Part shown: positions 1 through 6,674 of the stretch, in pieces
How positions within the stretch are numbered: the stretch's first letter is position 1
Layout: each line of letters starts with the position of its first letter
NCBI RefSeq assembly: GCF_024296665.1
Contig: NZ_CP100762.1
Span: 2,666,001 to 2,730,000, forward strand
Direction: 5' to 3'
Length of the DNA: 64,000 bases
From: Salinilacihabitans rarus
Lineage (GTDB): Archaea; Halobacteriota; Halobacteria; Halobacteriales; Natrialbaceae
Notes under the pieces: model-generated
Database searches by the model: none
Told to the model about the DNA's origin: nothing
Seen by the model: only the letters and a program-made list of their open reading frames with translations
Made by a program: the position numbers and the translations under genes

Positions 1-1693
1 ACAGGCCCTCCGCGAGGTTCGAGCTATCGAACTGCGTCTGCTCGATCGGGTCTTTGGTCGCGACGCCGTTCTCGACGGCCAGCACGGCCTCGACCTCCGC
101 CCAGTCGCGCTCGCCGAGCTTGTTCTCCGGCGGCGGGAGTTGCTCCTCGACGTCGCCGGGCGGCTCGTCGGCCGGGCCCTCCTCGGGCTGTTGCTCGCCC
201 GCCGGCGCCCCGCTGCCGATGTCGGCGACGAGCGTGTCGCCGTCGATCGGGTGGTCCTCGGGGAGCGGGTCCTCGCCGATCATCTCGAGGGCGCGGTTGA
301 CCGGGATCGCGCCGCGGACCGCGCTGATCTTCTGGCGGGCAACCGTCGCGTCCTCCTTGGGCTGCTCGGCGCCGTGGAGGTCGAACTCGAGCGTCCAGTC
401 GCGGACGCCGAACGCCTGCTGGTGGAGGATCTGGTAGAGGCGCTCGGCGAACTTGTGCTGCTCCGGCGCGACGACGTCGGTCGCGAACTCGCGGACCTGC
501 TCGCGGGAGTTCGACCGGTTGCTCGTTTCGGTGACGCCGATGAGGATCGGCGGCACCTCCAGGACCTTCGCGATCTCGTGTTCGTTCTTCTCGCGGAAGA
601 GCCGGAAGTCCATCTCCTCGCTGATGCCCTGGCCCAGCGGTTCGAGGTCGATCTTGACGTCCTCGTCGATCTGCGTCTCGAACTTGTCGACCTCGAGGAG
701 CACCGTCCGGTGGGACTCCTCGCGAAGGCCGTCGAGCATCTGCCGGAGGTCCTTCTTGGACTCCTCGGAGAGTTCGCCGCCCGTGACCTTGATCGCTAGC
801 CGGGGGATCGTGTCGTTATCGAAAAAGTCGGTGTTGTAGTCCTTCGCCGCCTCGTCGCCGGCGATCGTTCGGATCGCCGAGACCCAGTCCGGGACGCCGT
901 AGTAGTCCTCCAGCGGGCTGGGGTTCGTGACGAAGATGAGTTCGTTCGCCGGCGCGTTCGGCAGCGCTTCGGCGCTGCCCTCGACGACGTCGCCAGTCTC
1001 GCGGTCGACGAAGATCGGCTCGCGGTCGTCGTCCTCGCCGCGCCCGCGATAGCGGTCGCCGGCCTCGCCGAAGTACCGCTTTCGACCGTCACGGATCTGG
1101 ACGTAGCCCCGCGAGGCGAGGCGGGCGTCCTCCGAGGGGATGAACGTCCCCTGTTCGGGGTGGCGCGGCTGGTCGAACCGGCTCTGGGGCTTGCGCACGC
1201 GGACCGTGTTCGCCGGCACGTGTGCGAGGCCGACCGGCTCGCCCTCGAGGTTGGTGAGGATCTCGATCGCCGCCCACCCGATGAGGTGGTAGTCCTGCCG
1301 GGCGAGTTCGAGGACCTCCTCGGGCGTGGTCGGCTCGGCCGCCTGCCGGGCCTTGGTTTGCCAGCGTGAGTCGATCCCGCGCCAGAACTCGCGGACGGTG
1401 GTGCGCTCGTCCTCGCTCGCCTCGTCCGGGTCGACGTCTCGGTGCGGGACGATCGAGAAGCCGTAGCCCACCTCGTAGCGGGCCTTCTTGCGGATGCCCG
1501 TCGCGAGCGTCTCGTTCAGTTCGAGGAAGGAGGCCAGCCGGTCGGGGTTGTACGGCGGCTTGACGCCGACGTTCAGCGAGCGGACGCGGCGGTCGGGGAG
1601 TTGCGTGCTGGTCTCGGCCTTCGAGAGTGCGTTCTGGCCGCCGATACCTTCGACGTTGACCGAGACCTTCGTGTCGTCAGTTATATATGTCAT
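1..1693 (-). CDS. Portal protein (C-terminus cut by window edge)
   Basis: This gene encodes the portal, the dodecameric ring at one capsid vertex through which DNA is packaged by terminase and leaves the head. About 564 residues are visible from an ATG at 1693, and the frame is open to base 1. The order fits the family: an N-terminal variable part, a core with EDYYGVPDWVSAI and the clip/stem region DFFDNDTIPRLAI, then EVPPILIGVT followed by a segment with NSREQVREFATDVVAPEQ, which is typical of PBSX/SPP1-like portals. After about residue 470 comes an acidic, Pro-rich linker, so an extra C-terminal domain may follow. The start is one base after the stop of the large terminase gene, so the two are probably translated together. 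The TerS-TerL-portal order supports the call. Confidence 0.85.
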   Translation of the reverse strand, partial: MTYITDDTKVSVNVEGIGGQNALSKAETSTQLPDRRVRSLNVGVKPPYNPDRLASFLELNETLATGIRKKARYEVGYGFSIVPHRDVDPDEASEDERTTVREFWRGIDSRWQTKARQAAEPTTPEEVLELARQDYHLIGWAAIEILTNLEGEPVGLAHVPANTVRVRKPQSRFDQPRHPEQGTFIPSEDARLASRGYVQIRDGRKRYFGEAGDRYRGRGEDDDREPIFVDRETGDVVEGSAEALPNAPANELIFVTNPSPLEDYYGVPDWVSAIRTIAGDEAAKDYNTDFFDNDTIPRLAIKVTGGELSEESKKDLRQMLDGLREESHRTVLLEVDKFETQIDEDVKIDLEPLGQGISEEMDFRLFREKNEHEIAKVLEVPPILIGVTETSNRSNSREQVREFATDVVAPEQHKFAERLYQILHQQAFGVRDWTLEFDLHGAEQPKEDATVARQKISAVRGAIPVNRALEMIGEDPLPEDHPIDGDTLVADIGSGAPAGEQQPEEGPADEPPGDVEEQLPPPENKLGERDWAEVEAVLAVENGVATKDPIEQTQFDSSNLAEGL

Positions 1694-1694
1694 G

Positions 1695-3029
1695 TTACAG
1701 GTAACTCACCCCGCTCGAGTCGCTGTCCGACGTCGTCGGTGTGTGCGAGAACAGCGCGTACCGGCTGGCGTCGAGCGCGTGATCGGGGACGTCGCCCGAC
1801 TTGCCGACGTGCTCCTCTTTGTAGGACTGGAACTCCTGGATGAGTTCGACGCAGCGATCCGAGACGAGCAGTCCCGGCCGCGGCGGGTCGCCCTTGCGTT
1901 CGAGGAGGCCACGGACGAACGGGATGCCCTCGTCGAGGCTCTTCTCGGCTTTCATGGCGCGGAAGCCCGCCTGCCGGAACTTGAGGATGTGCTCGGGTTC
2001 GTGCTCGCAGTAGACGACCGAGCGGTCGCAATTGCGATCGTACACCCAGCCGGACTCGTTGCGTGGATCGCAGAGGTGCTCGAACGGCTTCTCCGATTCG
2101 TAGTAGCAGTCGACCGCGATCCACTGGTCGCAGTGAGTCTGGCGCCACTCGATGAACACGCGCGGGTGGTCCCACCCCGAGTCATAGCCGTAGATCGCCG
2201 GCGCGTTCCAGTTGACCAGATCGTTGACGCCGGCCTCCGGGACGACGTGGTGCTCGCGGGTGAACGATGAGTAGACCAGCCCCTCGGCCGCGGCGAACCC
2301 CCCGTGGAGCGCTTGCTCCTCACGCTCGGTTCCCTCGAATTGCCGGCGGAGCTTCTCTTTCGCGTCCGCTGGCAGGAACGGATTCTGCAGGCTCGAGTGG
2401 ACGAACACCTCCATCGAGTCCGCCCACGGGAGTGGCTCGCCGTTGGCGTCAACCTGCCGTTCGGTGATGTCGTAGAACTGGTTGAAGCCGTTCCCCGTGG
2501 ACGTCATTAGACAGGTGTTCGGGCCGGCCTGCGTGCGCTGTCGAGAGATGAGCATCTCGTGGAGGTCGTAGAGGTCCGTGTTGTCGTAGTGGCTTGGCTC
2601 GTCCATCCAGATGCGGTGGAACTCGGAGCCGGCGTAGCGGTTCCACTTGTCGGCCGACCCGAGGCGGACGACGTGGCCCGAGACGTACGTCACCCGCTTC
2701 TGGTTCTGGTTGTAGCCCGCGACGATCGGCGAGTTTTCCGGGTCGCCGCCGGCATCGTTTGGGATGGTGTTCTCACCGGGCAGCGTCTCGAAGAACACCC
2801 GGTAGGTCGCGGGCCCGCCCTTCTGGAAGTCCGGCGCCAGGACGAGCGACTCGCCGCTCGACAGCTGCATGCTCCCGAGGTGAATCCACTGCGCGCCGGT
2901 GTAGGACTTCCCACCGCCGTAGCCTGTCCGGAGGACGACGACGTCGCTATCACCCTCTTCGAGTTCCTCGACGACGTCGAACTGGTAGTCAGCCCAGTCG
3001 AAGTCGACGGTAAGGCTACTCGTCGCCAT
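1695..3029 (-). CDS. Terminase large subunit
   Basis: This is the ATPase/nuclease motor that packages viral DNA into the prohead. It has 444 residues from the ATG at 3029; a GTG two codons upstream (3035) is also possible. Visible parts are a Walker A variant GYGGGKSYTG near residue 40, a Walker B region HRIWMDEPSH near residue 140, a coupling segment with MTSTGNGFNQFYD, and a C-terminal RNase H-like nuclease that starts with GYDSGWDHPRVF and ends with DHALDASRYALF. The gene overlaps the 3' end of the small terminase gene by 14 bases and is followed after one base by the portal gene. Both enzymatic halves look complete. Confidence 0.9.
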   Translation of the reverse strand: MATSSLTVDFDWADYQFDVVEELEEGDSDVVVLRTGYGGGKSYTGAQWIHLGSMQLSSGESLVLAPDFQKGGPATYRVFFETLPGENTIPNDAGGDPENSPIVAGYNQNQKRVTYVSGHVVRLGSADKWNRYAGSEFHRIWMDEPSHYDNTDLYDLHEMLISRQRTQAGPNTCLMTSTGNGFNQFYDITERQVDANGEPLPWADSMEVFVHSSLQNPFLPADAKEKLRRQFEGTEREEQALHGGFAAAEGLVYSSFTREHHVVPEAGVNDLVNWNAPAIYGYDSGWDHPRVFIEWRQTHCDQWIAVDCYYESEKPFEHLCDPRNESGWVYDRNCDRSVVYCEHEPEHILKFRQAGFRAMKAEKSLDEGIPFVRGLLERKGDPPRPGLLVSDRCVELIQEFQSYKEEHVGKSGDVPDHALDASRYALFSHTPTTSDSDSSGVSYL

Positions 3030-3546
3030 CGTCACCCGTCCCCACGATGTTGTTCGTTACGTCGATCTCGACCGGGCCGCCAGCCTCTCCAGTGATCTCA
3101 CGCTTCTCCGTCTTCGTATAGTCGAACGAGGTGGCGAGCAGGAACTTCGCCATCGACGTGTCGATGTCACCGTCCCGGAGGCCGCCCTGGACGAGGATCG
3201 TCTCGCCATCCGCGCGTGCGCGCATATAGGCTGCAAAAAACGCGCGTTCCCGGCCGCTCTCGTCGATGAACGTCGGATTCACCTCCTTCCAGTTCTGGAG
3301 CGTGGTGTGGCTGACGCCCGCCGCCCGCGCACACCCCGCCTCGCTTTTCGACTGGCGGGCCGCCGTGATCGCATCCCGAGCGCGCTCGTCGGTGAACTTC
3401 GAGGGGCGACCGCCGGGCTCCTCACCGTCCTCGACGTGGGTGGCACAGTGGCCCTCGTCGCCGTCGGTCCCCCAGCCGGCCGGGCGCTGGCACGGCTCGC
3501 CCGTCGCGGTGTCGGTCGAGCCGCAGACGTCCGTGTCGTCGGGCAT
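3016..3546 (-). CDS. Terminase small subunit-like DNA-binding protein
   Basis: This 176-residue protein precedes the large terminase. The N-terminus has a Cys/His cluster (CGSTDTATGEPCQRP, then GHCATH) that resembles small zinc-binding modules common in virus proteins. Residues about 55-95 hold a helix-turn-helix (GCARAAGVSHTTLQNWKE) of the type terminase small subunits use to recognise packaging sites. The C-terminus is acidic (GTGDDGDE), as expected for a tail that contacts the large subunit. Its position directly upstream of terminase, with a 14-base overlap, supports the role. The zinc module fused to a TerS-like helix-turn-helix is seen in the sequence; the packaging role is inferred from context. 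Confidence 0.75.
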   Translation of the reverse strand: MPDDTDVCGSTDTATGEPCQRPAGWGTDGDEGHCATHVEDGEEPGGRPSKFTDERARDAITAARQSKSEAGCARAAGVSHTTLQNWKEVNPTFIDESGRERAFFAAYMRARADGETILVQGGLRDGDIDTSMAKFLLATSFDYTKTEKREITGEAGGPVEIDVTNNIVGTGDDGDE

Positions 3547-3547
3547 G

Positions 3548-4771
3548 TTAGGCCTCCGGAGTCTGGTTCACGCTGGCCTCACGGGCGCGTTTCGCCTCGC
3601 CGATGCGGCGCTCGATGACCGGGCGGTAGGTCTCCGCGTCGATCTCGAAGCCGATGCAGTCCCGCTCGTTCTGGATGGCGGCAACTGCGGTGGACCCCGA
3701 TCCCATGAACGGGTCGAGGACGAGGTCGCCCGGCTCGGTCGACTGTTCGAGTAGCGTCTCCAGGAGGCCGACCGGCTTCTCCGTCGGATGCTCGTTGTCC
3801 TGCGAGGAGTGCTTGTGCAGGATGATGTCCGACATCGTCCGGTCGAGCGGCCTGGCGTCGCTCGTGTCGTGGACGGCGTAGAGGATGAACTCGTGCTGAT
3901 AGCCGTAGCGGACGCCGCCGCTTCCGAACGTTGTCTGGTTGTTCGGCGTCGATTTCAACCAGATGATGCAGTTGAGGACCTCGAAGCCGGCGTCCTCGAG
4001 GACGTCACGGAAGTCGTCGTACGTCTTCCAGGACGCGAAGGCGTAGAGGTGACCGGTCGGGGCGAGCACCCGTTTGAGTTCGGGGACGATCGCCCGCCAG
4101 AGGCCGACCGCCTCCTCGTAGCCATCGTTCTCGAGCGAGCCGGCGTGCTTGACGTCCGAGGCGCCGAGCGTCTCAGTCAGATCGATGTCGACGCCGTAGG
4201 GTGGGTCGGTGAGCACCAGATCAACGCTGTCGTCGTCGACGCGGTCGTCGATCCCCTCGACGGCGTCCTCGAAGTGGACCTCCGTCGACGGGGTGTACTC
4301 GTAGGCCGGCCGCTTCGACTTGTCGACGCGGATCTCCGCGAGCAGCTCGTCGAGGTCCTCGTCGGTCGCGTCGACGAGGTCCTGAACGTCCTCGGCCATC
4401 CCCTCGTTCAGCAAGTAGTCGTACTCGAGGGCATCCCGCTTCGTGTCGTGCTCACCGGAGATCTTGTTAAGCTCCTGGCGCCAGAGGCGGCGCTCGGGTT
4501 CGTCGATCTCGTAGAACTTGACCGGAACTTCCTCGAGGCCGATCTCCTGGGCGGCGCGCCAGCGATGCTCCCCGTCTGCGATGCAGCCGTCGACGTCGGC
4601 GACGATGGCGTTGCCGAGCCACCCCTTCGCCCGGAGGTTGTCACAGAGGAGGCCGAACATCTCCTCGCTCTGTTCGTTCGGGTTGTCGCCGTCGACGTGG
4701 AGGTCATCCGGATGGACGGTCGTCTCCTCGACAGGCTGCGGGAGGTCGTCTAAGGTGAGTTCGTTGGTCAT
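3548..4771 (-). CDS. ParB-like domain fused to DNA N6-adenine/N4-cytosine methyltransferase
   Basis: This 407-residue protein has two parts. Residues about 15-120 are a ParB/sulfiredoxin-like domain (start VHPDDLHVDGDNPNEQ, core DGEHRWRAAQEIG). Residues about 175-395 are an amino-methyltransferase with the catalytic motif TDPPYG near residue 190 and the AdoMet site DPFMGSGSTAVAA near residue 355. The catalytic motif comes before the AdoMet motif, so it is a beta-class enzyme. Such fusions are common in viruses and are thought to protect viral DNA from host restriction. No restriction endonuclease gene is adjacent, so it is likely a solitary methylase. It lies one base from the small terminase gene and two bases from the upstream small gene. 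Confidence 0.9.
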   Translation of the reverse strand: MTNELTLDDLPQPVEETTVHPDDLHVDGDNPNEQSEEMFGLLCDNLRAKGWLGNAIVADVDGCIADGEHRWRAAQEIGLEEVPVKFYEIDEPERRLWRQELNKISGEHDTKRDALEYDYLLNEGMAEDVQDLVDATDEDLDELLAEIRVDKSKRPAYEYTPSTEVHFEDAVEGIDDRVDDDSVDLVLTDPPYGVDIDLTETLGASDVKHAGSLENDGYEEAVGLWRAIVPELKRVLAPTGHLYAFASWKTYDDFRDVLEDAGFEVLNCIIWLKSTPNNQTTFGSGGVRYGYQHEFILYAVHDTSDARPLDRTMSDIILHKHSSQDNEHPTEKPVGLLETLLEQSTEPGDLVLDPFMGSGSTAVAAIQNERDCIGFEIDAETYRPVIERRIGEAKRAREASVNQTPEA

Positions 4772-4773
4772 GG

Positions 4774-4962
4774 TCAGTCCGTCTGGCCGTACGGTAGGTC
4801 AGACCGGCCGGGGGAGTCTCGCTCGCTCCCGTGTGGTGTGATGAGACCGAGGGCGCGGGCGCAGGGGAAACAGAGCGACTCACCCTGCACCGTGCGCACG
4901 GGCGGATCGTAGAGGTCCGACCCGACGCAGTTGTCGGCGGCGCCGGAGGAGCAGGTCCACAT
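4774..4962 (-). CDS. Small Cys-containing protein, provirus
   Basis: This 62-residue protein starts MWTCSSGAADNCVGSD and contains a CFPC pair near residue 33 after earlier Cys residues at 4 and 12. The four cysteines could form a small zinc ribbon. I chose the ATG at 4962 because it overlaps the stop of the upstream gene by one base (TGATG), a typical coupled start; a longer reading upstream would run into that gene. It lies two bases before the methyltransferase gene. I do not recognise the function. Confidence 0.6.
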   Translation of the reverse strand: MWTCSSGAADNCVGSDLYDPPVRTVQGESLCFPCARALGLITPHGSERDSPGRSDLPYGQTD

Positions 4963-5276
4963 CAGTCGTCCTCGTCCGACCGGTCGCCGCCGGCGGAGAT
5001 GGTGATGCCGTCGAGGATGCGCTCGACCTCGATCCCCCACATCCGCCCGAGGATGAGGAAGACGACCGAGGTGACGCCGACGACGATCTCGTAGCGCGGC
5101 GGGTCCGCATGGGTGAACATCGGCCCGAGGACGATCCCGGCCCAGACCGCGAACAGCGTCAGCGTGGCGACGGTCCGGTCGAGTGATTCATCGTCGGGCA
5201 TCAGTGCTCTCCCCAGACAGACGAGTTCGATTTTCGCGCGATCCATCGGGTCTTCGTGGCGTGGTTTGACGGACAT
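4962..5276 (-). CDS. Small membrane protein, provirus
   Basis: Up to 104 residues with two predicted membrane segments, TLTLFAVWAGIVLGPMFT and YEIVVGVTSVVFLILG, and an acidic C-terminus (GGDRSDEDD). The start is uncertain. The ATG at 5276 gives the longest product, but an ATG at 5201 follows a GGGGAG ribosome-binding-like stretch and would give a 79-residue protein that begins just before the first membrane segment. Two-span small proteins in this position of tailed viruses are sometimes holins, but nothing specific shows that here. It overlaps the next gene by one base. Confidence 0.55.
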   Translation of the reverse strand: MSVKPRHEDPMDRAKIELVCLGRALMPDDESLDRTVATLTLFAVWAGIVLGPMFTHADPPRYEIVVGVTSVVFLILGRMWGIEVERILDGITISAGGDRSDEDD

Positions 5277-5297
5277 GGCATTTCTCAGCTCTCGAGG

Positions 5298-5624
5298 TCA
5301 GACGACGGCGCCGAGGAGGAAGCCGAGGGCCAGCCCGCCGAGGGCGTAGTGGGGCTCCTGGCGGACGTCCTCGGCGATCTTCGCGCTCGAGAGCGTGGGG
5401 CCGCGGTTGGCGCCGAATGCGAGCGCGACGATGGCCCCGACATAGCGGAGGTCGCCGGTCGCACTGGCCGCGGCACCGACGCCGATCCCGATGCCGGCGG
5501 CGTGGCTCTCGGCGTGGTAGCTCAGGAAGCCGTCGCGGTCGTACGTGTCCTCGCTCGGGGCGCCTGCCTCGCGGACGAGGCGGACGAGTCGGCTCAGAAC
5601 AGTGGGGTCATCTCTCTCAGACAT
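5298..5624 (-). CDS. Small glycine/alanine-rich membrane protein, provirus
   Basis: This 108-residue protein starts at MSERDDPTVL (5624); an ATG three codons upstream is less likely. It has a soluble N-terminal 45 residues, then two or three hydrophobic stretches (AGIGIGVGAAASA, YVGAIVALAFGA, and a C-terminal ALGGLALGFLLGAVV that ends at the stop). A central charged segment (SSAKIAEDVRQEPHY) separates the hydrophobic parts. It sits between the zinc-finger gene and another small membrane protein gene in the same transcription unit. The function is unknown. Confidence 0.55.
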   Translation of the reverse strand: MSERDDPTVLSRLVRLVREAGAPSEDTYDRDGFLSYHAESHAAGIGIGVGAAASATGDLRYVGAIVALAFGANRGPTLSSAKIAEDVRQEPHYALGGLALGFLLGAVV

Positions 5625-5629
5625 GAATA

Positions 5630-6136
5630 TCACCGGGACCGGGCCTCGCGAACGGCGAGTTTAGTTGCCCGCCGGAAGATTTCCGTGTCGAATCCCTGGA
5701 TCGCGTCGACGGACTTCAGCTGGCGAACTGCGCGTCGGAGTTTCGCACCGCTCGCCTCGACGCCGGCCTCCTCGAGCCGGCGGAGCAGCGGCGTCGTCAG
5801 CCGCAGCGCCTGGACCTTCGTGAGGGTGTCGTCGTCGGCCCAGCAGCCGATCCGGCCGCAGGTCCGACAGGTCGTCCGCGGGATCGAGACCTCGAGTTCG
5901 CCGTAGTCGTCGTGGCTCTCGGTGTCGGGTTCGAGCGTGGCATGTGCGGTGCGGTGGTGGTCCTGGACATCATGATCAGTCGCACCAAACGAGACCGTGT
6001 ACGCGTCGACGTGTTTGATACGCTCAAAACAACCGTTGCAGCATTCGGGATTGTGCCAGACGACGCGGTCGAATGCTCGTGCTGCCGAGATGGACCCAGT
6101 GCCGTTCTCACTCGGTGAGGGTGCTGTCGTACTCAT
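5630..6136 (-). CDS. Two-cluster zinc-finger protein, provirus
   Basis: This 168-residue protein starts at MSTTAPSPSENG (6136). An N-terminal Cys cluster (NPECCNGCFERIKH) is followed by DHDVQDHHRTAH and a second Cys cluster (TTCRTCGRIGCWADDD); together they could hold one or two zinc ions. The C-terminal third is basic and helical (LLRRLEEAGVEASGAKLRR). Similar proteins occur in haloarchaeal virus genomes between replication and structural genes, and a nucleic-acid-binding role is plausible. An ATG 12 codons further upstream exists, but its extension is Ser/Arg-rich and less convincing. Confidence 0.65.
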   Translation of the reverse strand: MSTTAPSPSENGTGSISAARAFDRVVWHNPECCNGCFERIKHVDAYTVSFGATDHDVQDHHRTAHATLEPDTESHDDYGELEVSIPRTTCRTCGRIGCWADDDTLTKVQALRLTTPLLRRLEEAGVEASGAKLRRAVRQLKSVDAIQGFDTEIFRRATKLAVREARSR

Positions 6137-6267
6137 AGCAGAAAAGCGTCGCTCCAGGGCGGACGGAGTCATCGCCGGCGACCCTCGCGGCCGGGGTCAC
6201 CGACTCACCGCCCTGTCGCGAACAGGCTATCTATCACGTCGGCGACCGGAGGTAATAAGGATGTGCG

Positions 6268-6288
6268 CGACCGCGGTATTCGCGGTCG
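6268..6288. terminator. Stem-loop downstream of the viral regulator gene
   Basis: A perfect 8-base stem (CGACCGCG / CGCGGTCG) with a 5-base loop lies about 30 bases after the stop of the winged-helix gene and inside the 181-base gap (6137-6317) before the zinc-finger gene. It could end the early transcript or slow it. There is no clear T-run, so the terminator role is only a suggestion. On the minus strand the same gap holds an AT-rich stretch (CCTTATTACC, near 6250) that could promote the late genes. Confidence 0.35.
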
Positions 6289-6317
6289 TTGCTCTGAGGC
6301 ACACGATTTCAGGCGCT

Positions 6318-6599
6318 TCAGGATTTTTCAGCGAGTTCGACGTGAACGAAACGGAGGTCGTCGCTAGCCCGATCACGTCGGACGACCGCTTCGGCCTCGA
6401 GTCGGGCGAGCGCCTCGTCGACGGTCCGCTCGGGGAGGCCAGTCCGATCGAGGAGCTCATCCCGACCGGCGGTGCCCCCAGCGTCTTCGAGGACGTAGAC
6501 GACGTAGCGCGCACTCGGCGGGAGATCGGCATCGGCATCGGAACCGAGGTCGATGTCGTCATCGTCGCGATCGTCGGGGGCGCTCGCGTTCACGTCCAT
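6318..6599 (-). CDS. Winged-helix regulator of provirus (host-like MarR/TrmB type)
   Basis: This 93-residue protein has an acidic N-terminus (DDRDDDDIDLGSDADAD) and one winged-helix domain. The recognition part is ELLDRTGLPERTVDEALARL, followed by a wing with RRDRASDDLRFVHVE. The plan and several positions (DLPPSA, VLE, RTV, AL.RL, VV) match the host-type regulator at 40513-40809. It is probably a viral transcription switch between the replication gene upstream and the zinc-finger and structural genes downstream. Direct DNA targets cannot be read from the sequence. Confidence 0.75.
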   Translation of the reverse strand: MDVNASAPDDRDDDDIDLGSDADADLPPSARYVVYVLEDAGGTAGRDELLDRTGLPERTVDEALARLEAEAVVRRDRASDDLRFVHVELAEKS

Positions 6600-6674
6600 G
6601 GGGTTCGTTTCGTGTCGAGAGCCGCCGCTGGTCGAACCGTGGCGAACACGGCGCCGAGTGGCCGGTCGACGAGG

